Source of the DNA: Cunninghamia lanceolata
Lineage: Eukaryota; Streptophyta; Pinopsida; Cupressales; Cupressaceae
Assembly: GCA_027924645.1 (NCBI GenBank)
Contig: BSBN01000252.1
Location: forward strand, 2,480,001-2,544,000
Length of the DNA stretch: 64,000 nt
Reading direction: 5' to 3'
Part shown: piece after piece, positions 11,705 through 23,770 of the stretch
How the letters are laid out: every line of letters begins with the position of its first letter
How positions within the stretch are numbered: position 1 is the first letter of the stretch
Position numbers and translations under genes: made by a program
The notes under the pieces: model-generated
The model's input: the letters and a program-made list of their open reading frames with translations, nothing else
The model's database searches: none
Told to the model about the DNA's origin: nothing

Positions 11705-14556
11705 AATTCAAACAAGCATACTAAATTTTCATCTAAAACAATTTAAGTAGGACCAATATTTTGTGTGATTTTACAAATTCTATGAGTGGGATAGAGAGTT
11801 TACAAATTGTATTCATATTAGAGCTTGTTTCAATCATCTTATGAATATTATGGAGTTGTTTTGTTTGTATGATAGTGAAAGGTCTATTAAGGACAAAATT
11901 ACTACCTTGTGATCTAGAGATATCTACAAAAAAGTGGAATCAATCAGTGAGAGAGATAGTAAAGGACATGTTATATATTTGTGCTTCCTGGCCCAAATAG
12001 ACAATGCAGAGGTCAAGGTCTTGTCATTGATTGCCAATTATTTGTCATTTGTTGTCCCCTTGTGATACAAGTTCGAATAGTTCTAAAGCATGTAGTATCT
12101 TTATGAGTTTAATAAAGTTTTGTGGAACTCTTGTAAACTCTAAACCTTCAAATATTATCTTGGCATAGTTTTAGAAGTTTCCCTAATTGTGCAAAGTCAC
12201 ATATCTCATGATTTATAAGGTTATAAAAGTGTTTAAATCTATATTTAAACATTAAACTTGCCAAAATCATCTTCACTCCTTCCAAAAAGACCTTTTACAA
12301 TGTATTCATTGCATGCAAGGTTCAGGTCAAAGGGTCAAAAATGTAGTTTTACGTCCAAAAATACCTTATTTTTCCAAAAATCTTCATGCATGTCTTGGAG
12401 GGAAGATTTTTGTTTAAACAAAGTCATGCTTAGGTTTAGTTTTGGTCAATTAAGGTTGAGGTTTTGGAGTTGAGTTAAGAGTTAGTGTTGTGGGGAAGAA
12501 AACCAAGGTTCTTTCAAACTTACTCAAATGTTTGAGGAGGCATGCAAGCTTCAAGGAGGCTAAAGACTATCTAAGACTACCCATTGTCTTTTTGCGTCCA
12601 TGAAATAGTGATATCTGCCATTGAAGAGTAGTTCGTGGTTTTGAAGAGACCAAGATAATTTAATAAGAGTTTTGTTGCAAGTGTAGGGTAAACAAGCATA
12701 TTTTTCACTATAAGAATGGACTGGAAAGATTTTAAGTAGTGTTAACCCTTATACTTTGGTTTCACCCTCTCATGCAAAGACAAACACATGAAGATCTGCT
12801 CTTGAATCTATAGTTGATAGGTCATATGCCCGTTGTTTTTGTCAAGGGAGGTCTGCTACAATTAGAGGATGTTTATGAAAAACAAAGGTCTGATAACAAT
12901 CATTTGAGGCACCTCAAACATTGCATGAGGGCTAACAAAAACCTGTCAGACCTTTGTCATACCTTGAAAAGCATGGTAAATAGTTTTTAGATTTGTCCAA
13001 ACAAGGTGGTCTCCATAAAGTTTGTAATGACCTAGCAGAGGTCTAAGATGGAAAGAAACCCCTAACAAAGGATTGTAACAGCATTTACAATAGGTCTATT
13101 ATGCAGAGATAAAGACAACAGACATAGATCGGTATGCAGGCCATTGTAAAGTCTTGTAAGAATTAAAAAAACCTTGTAGACTAGGTTTCTATTTACTAAA
13201 CCCTAACAACACATTCAATGTATAGGATAGTAGCATGGAAACATGAAACTATGTAATCCTGATAAGGTCTACAGGGCTATACAAAACTTATATGTCAAGA
13301 GTTTATTGTTACAAAGAGTCCTTGTGAAGAGTCAACCATGACTATGTTAACAAGGGTGCAGGTAGATTAGAAAACATTCCAAAGGATTGTGAATACAGTG
13401 ATGAGGAGATAATCATCGGTCTGCCAGTCACAAAGGAAACAATCTTATATAAGCTATGAAGACTGTATACGGTTCTTACAAGCCTTGTGCAAGTTCAAAA
13501 GTTAAAAGAGTGAAAATAGCATGAACAAGAGATCTTATTTTGTGGCTACACAAACCTCTAGAGGTTATGACTCCGTCAAGTCATTCCAGGATAGTGAGGA
13601 TAATGTTCTCAAAGGCTTTTAGATTTTATTGGTCATAAGGAACCTTGTTGTGAGTCTCTTAAGCCAAGGAGCCTTAGCAAATAGAGACAATCATGTTTGC
13701 AGGTATGACTATGTTAGTATGATCATTAAGGGGAGATCTTGTCAAAGCTTGAGAAAAGACAATTTCACAATGGGTAGGAATATAAGAATGAGACAACAAT
13801 AGATGCAAATAATAGTGATAATTTGAAAGTGATCTCATCTTTACATTACTGAGAACGTGAATAAGGTTTAGGGTATAATAGTGAGACAATATAGTGCAAA
13901 GAACCTCAGACAAAAGTTTGCATAAGACAATAATATGATTGTATACAGTGACAAATATGATGTAGAACATGAAAATAGTGGTGACTAGTGATAGCAGTTT
14001 GGAGACCTATCAAAAGATTAGAGATCAAGTATTAAGGTGCAAGGTATAGAGATATAATACAGTGTTGGACAAGATGCAAAGAGAGTGCATAAAGGATCTA
14101 AATATATGAACATAGTCAGCCCAAGCAACATCAAGGCCTATCAAAATGTAGATCCAGTGATCAGTTAGAATCTTCACAGTCTTCAAAAGGCTTGTATAGG
14201 CAAGTAACGTGAAGATAAAATCTATCCAAGGAGCATTGCAGAACCAGTGGGAGGTCACAAGTATCAGAGACAACAAAGACATAAAAGTTGTTGAGATTGT
14301 TTGAACCAAACGAAGTTGAAGACTGTCAGGACAAATATAAGCCTGCCAAACATCAGTAGGCTTACACATAACCATCCAAAGCTCAAAGCTAGTCATGAGG
14401 AGTGTAGATATGAATACACAAGGTTATGAAGAGCTTGTCTCAAGCATTTAAAATGGTAGACTAAAACAATGAATCAAGCTAAAATATTGATAAAGCACTG
14501 TTAAAACATTGACAAGATAGAAATGTCAGGAGTAGGGCCAAAAGGTTATCAACATG
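11705..14556. other. Gene-free stretch left of the TR-GAG-like element
   Basis: No domain-bearing ORF on either strand. The last few hundred bases are continuous with 21776 onward once the inserted element and one target copy are removed, so part of this stretch may be the U3 part of element B's 5' LTR. That is inference from position only. Confidence 0.4.
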
Positions 14557-14561
14557 CATTC

Positions 14562-17050
14562 TGTTAGTAATTCTTCTTGAATCGGCAGAGGGTTTGCCAG
14601 TTCTGATGCACAGGTAGATTTGGCCAACAGATATGGGAGGTTGCGTGAGCTGCCTCCCCTTCACTTCTGGTTCTGCTGCACCAAGGGCGGTATCCCTATT
14701 AGCTAAAGATTTGACACTTTGACTCACCCAATGACATAAAGATTTATCTTTACAATAACAGGTAGAATACTCTCATGTGTGGACCAAGATTTGTATGACA
14801 AATCACAAGGTTAGCAACATTCTTGGACATATTTGTCTGGTTGTGGATGAGAGTATGTAGGGGGTTCCTAATCCTACTCCTACAACTAACAGGTTGGAAA
14901 TATGGAATGATTGGTTTGATGGTTTGGATGCAAGACAGGGGTTTTGGATCATAACTACTTCACAAGAATAGACCGATGCATATCCCAGGGCAAGGAGTCA
15001 ACTAGACGTATACACAAGAACGGATTACATCTGGCATTCAAGTTTCAAGGGGTTAGGACTGGTATTTGCCTTACAAACACTACCCAAGGATAGGTATTTA
15101 ACTGTCTCTACTTATGAATATCCCAGCTGACACACAATCTTCCCCATACCTTAAACTAAAACAATTTAATCCACTCCTTGAATGGAAGTTAGAGATCAAG
15201 CATGTGATACAACAAAACTATATCCTAGAATCTGAGAAACCCTTAGCAACCAGATTCAAAAGAAGAAAATGTATACAACAAACGGAGACAGACAGATAAA
15301 CACATGCAATACTGCATTTTTCATAGAAAATGACATGAAACTGAACATATGTACAAGATACATTCAAATGCAACTCATAAACTCCACAGAGATAAAACAA
15401 ACAGGAAATGCTCTGTATTTCATTATTTTTCCCCCAAAATTGCCCAAGTCTTCAACCAACGAAAAATGAGTAATGCAGTCCCTCTTATACAACAAGGAAG
15501 TGTACTCAACACATTAATTACATGGCAACTCAAAATTTCTGCCAAATACAATGCATCGTGTGAAATGGCACTCAAAAATTGAATGCAACAGAGAGACAAA
15601 GAGGAGGGAGCAGGTATGTTCGGGATCTGCACCGCCGCTCAAGGATTTTCTTCATCAATCGGGTGGTTGACCTGTCAACTCCATCGATCATCCTCTACAA
15701 ACCGCCATCAATGCCTCAGCTACCCGCAGCCTCTCTGAAAGTTTCCTGCTAAAAAATGGCCGCACATGCTCAGGAAAAATCCTTCGCTGTAGGTTCAAAA
15801 CAAGACCGTCGATCATCCTCCCATCGCTGCAATCAATGGCACCCAAAAAATGTTGAAAAGTCACCGACCAGTGAAATCATGCCACGTAGGCACCTCATAT
15901 TTCTATCACTGGCTTTTCCCTTCGATTTTGCCTTTTTTGCCCTTGTACATGCATGCTCAAATGCATATACAATCGCTTACCTTTGCCTTTCAAAAACCCT
16001 TTGTATATGCAAGAGCAAATGCATATACAACTATTCATCATACAAGGCGGACCCCAAACTATTATAGAGCAAATTGGAATTCTAATCGGGTCCGGCTTGC
16101 ATGTCCATTTTGCACTTATCGCTTTGTACATGCAAAAGCATATACAAGCACTTTGTATACAAGTTAGACCTCAAATTTTATAGAACAATTTGAGAATTGG
16201 CTCAAATCTGGCTTGTATCCCTTTCATTGCACATCAGCTTGTATATCGGCATATACAAGTGCCTTATAAAACCTACAGACCTCAAATACTTATTCACTGT
16301 ATCTCACTCCTTCATCGCGTCTGGGTTGTATGTCACCTCTTTATATATCGGGTTGTATGTTGCATATACAAACCCAACATACATGCAAACTGCGGATCTC
16401 GCCACATCATAAGGCAAATTTGAAACATCCTAGAATCTGGCTTGCATCTCGCGAATGTATATTTTGTTTGTATGTTGAAAATACAAAGGCAAACATACAA
16501 ACCTCCCTAACATACAAACATGGAATCTTACTAGAATATTCAATATGCATATTCCCCTTGTATGTTGAACATTTACAACTCCCCTTGCATATACCCACGG
16601 GCCCCACCAAATGCACCTCTGCTGCACTATTCACTTTGCATGTCGCGGGCCCCACTACATGTATCTCCCCCGCATTGTTGAAAAAGCATATGTGCCCTTG
16701 TATATTTTTCAATGCATATATATATGCAACCTGATATACAAAGTGGGAATATTCCCAGGAATCTGTGAAAGATTCCCCCTTTGTATATGCACATTCTAAG
16801 CTCGATATGCATTCAGAAATGCATCTAACTCATTTTTTCAAAGGGCGATGGAGATTTTGCACCCGCCAATGCATATTTGACCTGCATGTATATACAAGCA
16901 CCCTTGTATATACAAAGACACTTGCACCTTAACTGATTTTGGCATTTTTTCAACTGCAGAGGCCGAAAGTGTTAGATTTTTTAGACTTTTTGGGGAAGGT
17001 GCCTAGATATTTAAATGCTTGAAACCTGAATGTTCATGCAGGCAGCACCA
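14562..17050 (-). repeat. 3' LTR of the TR-GAG-like element (2489 bp)
   Basis: The plus-strand copy begins TGTTAGTAATTCTT and ends GGCAGCACCA. It lacks a segment of about 25 bases near 15735 that the other LTR carries around 20430-20455 (AAATGCAGCAACGGCGTACC), and differs elsewhere by scattered substitutions, so the insertion is not recent. Between about 15940 and 16930 it is packed with TGTATATGCA/TGCATATACA motifs. Several ORFs of 60-130 codons here are by-products of those motifs. Confidence 0.9.
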
Positions 17051-17054
17051 GTGG

Positions 17055-17150
17055 TTCTATCTGGGGACGCATGCCTCTTGCAGGCATGGCAAGAATCATA
17101 GAACTCTGGGATGCAGACCAGTGCCTTATCCATTGGGCAATAGAGTCAAA
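17055..17150 (-). other. tRNA-like block beside the 3' LTR
   Basis: On the minus strand the sequence TTGCCCAATGGATAAGGCA is an A-box/D-arm-like motif as in plant Arg-type tRNAs. It is followed by CTGGTCTGCATCCCAG, which could form a four-base anticodon stem, and then a weak B-box-like GTTCTATGATTC. The acceptor stem does not close, so this is not a tRNA gene. A related block occurs at 27823-27860. It sits where a polypurine tract would be expected, and no good tract is visible. Confidence 0.3.
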
Positions 17151-17183
17151 ACTACACCAACCTGCATCATAAAACGCACATTT

Positions 17184-18944
17184 TTAAAAAATTACTTGGT
17201 GGCCTAGGGCCACCAAAAAGGAAAACCAGAATTTCCCTTTGTCAAATACTTGATTTTGTCTTGATTTCTTCAAATGAAGCCTGAAGACACTTAACCACTT
17301 GCAGCATCCAGCATTGCAATTGGTTGTGCTGCTGCTTATTTCTTTTTCATTGACAAAACTACAACCAGCTTCATCAGCATACATTATTATGAATTGTAGA
17401 ATGTCATCATCATATGAGTCACTGATGTTGCTCGGGAAAATGCCAAACTCACATGAAACAAATGAATCCACATCAGAATTTTGCCCTTCTTCAAAAAATA
17501 AGAGCTCCTCTATATCAAACATGCAATATTCAGGCACAAGCAACATCTCATAATCAAATTCATCTTTATAATCATTCAGATATTCATCATCATTGTGCTC
17601 AGCAGTCTTATCATTAATGTCCACCTGGAATGTCTCAAAAGAAGGCAGAAAAAGCTCAGAAAGTAACCTTATGTTAAAAACTTCATAGTCACCCCTACAA
17701 CCAGCACTATCCCCAACTGTATGAGCACACACATCTGCAACTTGTCTATCTACCTCTGAATAGTGACCCTATTTTTTCTCTTCACCAATGCATTGATAAT
17801 CAAAAACAAATTTCTCAACCTCTGCACTGTGAAGGTGGTCAGAATCTTCAAGGAAACACTGATATTCAGCATCCATATATATTTCATCATCTAAAAGGCT
17901 TATATATGCATCTGAATGCTGACAATCATTAACACATTTACTATCATCCCTTGAATCAACATCCTCTATATTCAGAGTGAAGGTTTGTATATCCACCTCA
18001 CATAAATAATCAAGAATAACTGGGATATGCATATTGCTGCAGGACACAACCTCATGTATATCTTTCATTTGATTATTTGAAGGGCATTTTGTGTCTGCAG
18101 GCTTCTCTTCTAGAGGCTAATAACAATTTTTGTCTTCACCATTACAAGATGTGCCTACATTTTCTATAACATTTTCTTCATGTGCCATCACATCATGGCT
18201 GCACACACTATTCTGAAATATATTTCTGTTTACACAATCATCATTCAATAAACACACTGGAACAACAGAAATACATTCATCTTGACAACGGTTTTGAAGG
18301 CTTGCAGCTATGAAACCTATTGGCATTCCATATTTCTCATTGTTTTCAATATCCATAGCAAATTGGTAGGCCTGGTGAAGTGTGGCTGGTTCTTTATCTC
18401 TCAATAAATAACTCACTTCTTCATCAAATGCAGCCAAATAAATTGCTAAGCACAATGCATCATTGGGTCTCATATACTCAGGGATTTTCTTGAGCAACTT
18501 AATAAACCTAAGATTAAAGGCTGGAACCAGTTCCTCATCCTCCTTTTGGATATTCATAAAACATATGATCAATGAGGCCACATCAAATCTTTCACCAAAC
18601 TGCCCTAGGAATGCAATTTCCAATTCTATCCATGAAGAAACTGAAAGTACAGTCAGGTCTGAAAACCAAACCCTAGCATCATCTTCTAATGACTGAACAG
18701 AGAGTCTCATTACTACATCTTCATCCTCTATCTCATAGTCTTCTATTAAGTTACAAAATTTTTACAAATGTTTGTTTGCTGACTCAGAATCTAATCCATT
18801 ATATTTTGGCAAACATTTTCTAATTTTATTGGGAATAACATTTGGGTAACCACTAATTCCTGTGAAATTCAGCGCTCTATATCTCTCAATAACAAATGGT
18901 CTTCTTTGAGAGCACAACCAGGATTGTTGCTCTAAATTCATCAT
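17184..18944 (-). pseudogene. Gag polyprotein of the TR-GAG-like element, broken by three stops
   Basis: One frame runs from MMNLEQQSW at 18944 to a stop at 17184 (about 586 codons), interrupted by in-frame stops at 18762 (TAA), 18117 (TAG) and 17769 (TAG). The segments between stops remain in register, so only nonsense mutations broke it. A retrotransposon gag domain spans roughly residues 75-190: MRLSVQSLEDDARVWFSDL, WIELEIAFLGQFGERFD, YMRPNDALCLAIYLAAF and LHQAYQFAMDIE. The second half is strongly acidic (many Asp/Glu) and the C-terminus ends KGKFWFSFLVALGHQVIF. No CCHC knuckle or protease follows. In the family this protein would build the particle that packages the element RNA. The start is the first Met after the leader; an earlier start cannot be excluded. 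Confidence 0.8.
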
Positions 18945-19237
18945 TTTTTATTTTTTTGAAAAGGTGAATACCTGGAAATACGTTGCAGCACGATAAGTTC
19001 AATCAACAGAGTCACCACCTCTCACAAAGAGGACAAAATATCAACAAGGCACTTTTATTTTCTAGATTCACCAGGCCAGCAGAGCACCACATGGTCATTT
19101 TTGGATCCTACTGCAACTTCACTGGAAACTAGATTTTCCAGCCTTCAAATCAATTGACTCTTTCTCTCCCTAGCAGAGTTGCCAATTCTGTTGGTGACTC
19201 GGATGGACTAAAATAAATTATGTTTTCATCAAATTGT

Positions 19238-19256
19238 CCCCCGCAGAGTCGCCAAT
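19238..19256 (-). other. Primer-binding site of the TR-GAG-like element
   Basis: Minus-strand TTGGCGACTCTGCGGGGGA directly follows the LTR end (ACCAACA, then GAA). The LTR at 27.7 kb is followed by the similar TTGGCGACTATGCTGGGG, which supports a shared primer type. A partial second copy of this junction lies at 19179-19203. The tRNA was not identified. Confidence 0.65.
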
Positions 19257-19258
19257 TC

Positions 19259-21770
19259 TGTTGGTAATTCTTCCCAAATCGGTAGAGGGTTTGCCAGTTC
19301 CAATGCACAGACAGATTCTGTGAACAGATACGGGACGTTGCATGAGTTGCCTCCCCTTCACTTCTGGTTCTGCCGCACCAAGGGGGGTATCCCTATTAGC
19401 TAAAGATTTGACACTTTGACTCACCCAATGACAGAAAGATTTAGCTTTACATTAACAGGTAGAATACTCTCATTTGTGGACCAAGATTTGTATGACAAAT
19501 CACAAGGTTAGCAACATTCTTGGACATATTTGTCTGGTTGTGGATGAGAGTATGCAGGGGGTTCCTAATCCTACTCCTACAACTAACAGGTTGGAAATAT
19601 GGAATGATTGGTTTGATGGTTTGGATGCAAGACAGGGGTTTTGGATCATAACTACTTCACAAGAATAGACCGATGCCTATCCAAGGGCAAGGAGTCAACT
19701 AGAGGTATACACAAGAACGGATTGCATCTGGCATTCAAGTTTCAAGGGGTTAGGACTGGTATTTTCCTTACAAACACCACCCAAGGATAGGTATTTAATT
19801 GTCTCTACTTATGAATATCCCAGCTGACACACAATCTTCTCCATACCTTAACCTAAAACAATTTAATCCACTCCTTGAATGGAAGTTAGAGATCAAGCAT
19901 GTGATACAGCAAAATTATATCCTAGAATCTGAGAAACCCTTAGCAACCAGATTCAAAAGAAGAAAATGTATACAACAAATGGAGACAGACAGATAAACAC
20001 ATGCAATACTACATTTTTCATATAAAATGACATGAAACTAAACATATGTACAAGATACATTCAAATGGAACTCATAAACTCCACAGAGATAAAACAAACA
20101 GGAAATGCTATGTATTTCGTTATTTTTCCCCCAAAATTGCCCAAGTCTTCAACCAACGAAAAATGAGTAACACAGTCCCTCTTATACAACAAGGAAGTGT
20201 ACTCAACACATTAATTACATGGCAACTCAAAATTTCTGCCAGATACAATGCATCGTGTGAAATGGCACTAAAAAATTGAATGCAGTAGAGAGACAAAGAG
20301 GAGGGAGCAGGTATGTCAGGATCTGCACCGCCGCTCAAGGATTTTCTTCATCAATCGGGTGGTTGACCTGTCAACTCCATCGATCATCCTCTGTAAATCG
20401 CCATCAATGCCTCAGCTACTCGCAACCTCTCTGAAATGCAGCAACGGCGTACCTCTGAAAGTTTCCTGCTCAAAAATGGCCACACACACTCAGGAAAAAT
20501 CCTTCGCTGTAGGTTCAAAACAAGACCGTCGATCATCCTCCCTTCGCTGCGATCAACAGCACCCAAAAAATGTTGAAAAGTTGCCAGCCAGTGAAATCGT
20601 GCCACATAGGCACCTCATATTTCTATCGCTGGGTTTTCCCTTCGATTTTGCCTTTTTCACCCTTGTACATGCATGCTCAAATGCATATACAATCGCTTAC
20701 CTTTGCCTTTCAAAAACCCTTTGTATATGCAAGAGCAAATGCATATACAGCTGTTCATCATACAAGGCAGACCCCAAACTATTATAGAGCAGATTGGAAT
20801 TCTAATCGGGTCCGGCTTGCATGTCCATTTTGCACTTATCGCTTTGTATATGCAAAAGCATATACAAGCACTTTGTATACAAGCCAGACCTCAAATTTTA
20901 TAGAACAATTTGAGAATCGGCTCAAATCTGGCTTGTATCCCTTTCATTGCACATCGGCTTGTATATCGGCATATACAAGCGCCTTATAAAACCTACGGAC
21001 CTCAAATACTTATTCACTGTATTTCACTCCTTCATCGCGTCCAGGTTGTATGTCACCTCTTTGTATATCGGGTTATATGTTGCATAGACAAACCCAACAT
21101 ACATGCAAACTGCGGATCTCACCACATCATAAGGCAAATTTGAAACATCCTGGAATCCGACTTGCATCTCGCGAATGTATATTTTGTTTGTATGTCGAAA
21201 ATACAAAGGCAAACATACAAACCTCCCTAACATACAAACAGGGAATCTTACTAGAATATTCGATATGCATATTCCCCTTGTATGTTGAACATTTACAACT
21301 CCCCTTGCATATACTCGCGGGCCCCACCGAATGCACCTCCGCTGCACTATTCACTTTGCATGTTGCGGGCCCCACTACATGTATCTCCCCCGCACTGTTG
21401 CAAAAGCATCTACGCCCTTACATATTTTTCAATGCATATATATATGCAACCCGATATACAAAGCAGGAATATTCTCGAGAATTTGCGAAAGATTCCCCCT
21501 TTGTATATGCACATTCTAAGCTCGATATGCATTCAGAAATGCATCTAACTCATTTTTTCAAAGGGCGATGGAGATTTTGCACCCGCCAATGCATATTTGA
21601 CCTGCATGTATATACAAGCACCCTTGTATATACAAAGACACCTGCACCTTAACTGATTTTGGCATTTTTTCAACTGCAGAGGCCGAAAGTGTTAGATTTT
21701 TTGGACTTTTTGGGGAAGGTGCCTACATATTTAAATGCTTGAAACCTGAATGTTCATGCAGGCACCACCA
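19259..21770 (-). repeat. 5' LTR of the TR-GAG-like element (2512 bp)
   Basis: It is collinear with 14562-17050 over its whole length, begins TGTTGGTAATTCTT and ends GGCACCACCA on the plus strand, and abuts the target duplication CATTC. It carries the same motif-dense region at about 20660-21650. The promoter should lie in this copy, but I could not place a TATA box with confidence on the minus strand. Confidence 0.9.
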
Positions 21771-21775
21771 CATTC

Positions 21776-23273
21776 AACCATGTAAGAGGAGTGGAAAACC
21801 TGAGAAATGTTTCAAAAAGGCAGTAGGTTGAAATACACAATGTGTATTTCAACCAAAGGGTAGAAGTGAAAAGTGAAGTTTCTAGTCACAATATGAGGGC
21901 TATAAACTTAGTTTAAAGACACATACCAACAGTTTAAAGCCTAGTGAAGACCTTCTAAAGGTAATAAATGAAGAATGGAGTGTTTATAGGTCATAAATGA
22001 GCAGTTACAAGCAATTTGAGGACTCCTAATGCCACAAAACTCTTTCTAGATGGTCCAAAGAGGTCCTATTTCATCCAAACAACAAAAGCACATGTCCTAA
22101 AGAGTAGAAAGGTGGAGGTAGGGATAGTTTGAAGGCAGTTGAAAAAAGTTAAGTCAATTTGACCACTTCCCAAATATCTAGGAGCAGTTACAGTGATAAG
22201 GACAATAATTTGAAAGAATCTAGGAGCTTGAGTAGGTCAACCTCATGACTCCTCAATGCCTTCAAGAAGCAAAATAAGGAGCAACAACATAAAAGACTCT
22301 TCTTGGGTGCCCAACAAGAGGTTTGACCCATTTTTTAGAGCATTTACTTTTCCTAGATTCTGTCCACAATCTTCTCTCATATTGGGCATGAAGATCGATG
22401 CCTAGGCTTAGGAGAAGAGAGTTCTTGTAGTTTTAGACTGGGTATTGTAACTTTTCAGTTCTTTCTAGTCAGTACAAATAGATGATTCAACTCTACAACA
22501 ACATTGTAACTCATTTTTGGTATTGAAAATATATGTTGTAATCTCATTTTTCAAGCAATAGAAGATAGTTTCTGATCTACTTTTGATGTAAGAACACATT
22601 TTTCTCAATAAATCATTATTGTTGCCTTCTTTATATGTTGTTTTATGGGGTATTTGAGCAAATGATGCATGTATTATTGTGTTTTAGTTAGTAAATCTTT
22701 AAAACATGTCTTTATCAAACACCTATAAACATAAAACATCTACTTTGATGTAGGTTGTAATCTGTGAAAAAGATGTATACAACTGTTAAGTTGTGAAAAT
22801 CACCATATTTCCTTCTAAATAGTGAACTGCAAGTGTCCTACATGCAAAACACTTATGCATAAAGTATAAAACCAGAAGTTCTACAAATATTTGTTTTTTA
22901 TTAGTTTAGTAGGAAAAGAGGGTCCTGAACCCTTTACAAAACAACCCCCAGGGCAAAAAGCCTTAAGCTTGCTAGAAACAGCCCATCAAATATTTGTTGA
23001 AAAACTGTGTCAAAAAATATCAAAGCAGGTCCTTTTAGTTTAGTGTATCACCTCCATAGGTTTTCTTGTTTTCATTTTATGTCTTTTCTTCCCATTTACC
23101 TCAGCAAACAATAGTAGTTAGAGCTAGTATTAGGTGAAATTAATAAGGGAACCAACCCTCTTTAGATGTTGATCTCAACCTATCTGAGCCCACACTCAGT
23201 GAGATCATCCCATGTTTCACAGAGTAGTTGGGTTTTCCCCAAACTCAACAGGGTGCATACTTTGGTGACAACA
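21776..23273 (+). repeat. Probable 5' LTR (part) of element B
   Basis: The end GGTGACAACA at 23273 is followed at once by the primer-site sequence. The last bases (GGGTGCATACTTTGGTGACAACA) resemble the LTR end of element A. AATAAAT signals near 22610 and a lack of coding sequence fit an LTR. The left boundary is unclear: the TR-GAG-like element inserted at 21771, so the LTR may continue left of 14557. Confidence 0.45.
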
Positions 23274-23277
23274 CTTT

Positions 23278-23769
23278 TTGGCACGCCCAATGGGACTGTT
23301 TGAACTAAAATAGTCATAAAACAATCTTCTGTTTGCTAGTATTGATGTGTTTACCAACAACTTTCAGCTTGTTGAAGTACTTTTGAACATATCTAGTGAC
23401 TCTAACCTTTAGTTTTGAAGAAATCAGTGTATAAACAATTTTTGGCACACCTGATGGGACTGTTTAAACTTAAAATAGTCATAAAACAATCTTATATTTG
23501 CTGGTATTGATGTGTTTGCTAGTAAATTTCATCTTTTGAAGCACTTTTAAAAATATCTGGTGACTCTAACCTTTGCTTTTGAAGAAATTAGTGTATAAAC
23601 TATTTTTGGCACACCTGGTGGGACTATTTGAACTTAAAACAGTCATAAAACACTTTTATGTTTTCTGGTATTGATGTGTTTACCAGCAACATTCAGCTTG
23701 TTGAAGCACTTTTGAACATATCTGGCGACTCTAACCTTTGGTTTTGAAGAAATCAGTGTATAAATAACT
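23278..23769 (+). repeat. 164-bp unit in three tandem copies containing the primer site of element B
   Basis: TTGGCAC(G/A)CC(C/T)..TGGGAC occurs at 23278, 23442 and 23606, exactly 164 bases apart each time, and the intervening sequence (TAGTCATAAAACA, TTGATGTGTTT, GAAGAAATCAGTGTATAAA) repeats with it. Only the first copy adjoins the LTR and keeps GGCACGCCC as in element A; the other two read GGCACACCT. The gag ATG at 23771 follows directly. Confidence 0.9.
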
Positions 23770-23770
23770 T

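Larger units (their letters stand above)
14562..21770 (-). mobile_element. Complete gag-only LTR retrotransposon (TR-GAG-like, non-autonomous)
   Basis: Two direct repeats, 14562-17050 and 19259-21770, match almost base for base. They have TG...CA ends and are flanked by identical CATTC at 14557-14561 and 21771-21775, the 5-bp target duplication left by a retroviral-type integrase. The internal part is only about 2.2 kb. It has a primer-site-like sequence next to the right LTR, so the element runs on the minus strand, and a single gag-like reading frame. No protease, RT, RNase H or integrase motif is present in any frame. This architecture fits the described plant class of terminal-repeat retrotransposons with a GAG domain, which depend on enzymes from other elements. 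The unusually long LTRs make up about 70% of its length. Confidence 0.88.

Noticed and set aside
14025..14396. 123-codon minus ORF
   Set aside because: No family signature, in non-coding context next to an insertion; length is possible by chance.
14479..14727. ORF spanning the left end of the TR-GAG element (also 19218-19424)
   Set aside because: It starts inside the LTR and reads across the insertion junction; the shared part is only LTR end sequence.
15940..16930. CRISPR-like array of short repeats
   Set aside because: Motifs are irregularly spaced, palindromic and inside a eukaryotic LTR; there are no uniform spacers.
17055..17150. Functional tRNA-Arg gene
   Set aside because: A-box and partial anticodon stem are present but the acceptor stem does not close and the B-box is poor.
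21050..21652. 200-codon plus-strand ORF within the TR-GAG LTR, and similar ORFs at 15756-16800
   Set aside because: They lie inside LTRs on the strand opposite the element and arise from repeated GCATATACAA words; frames are not shared exactly between the two LTRs and no domain is seen.
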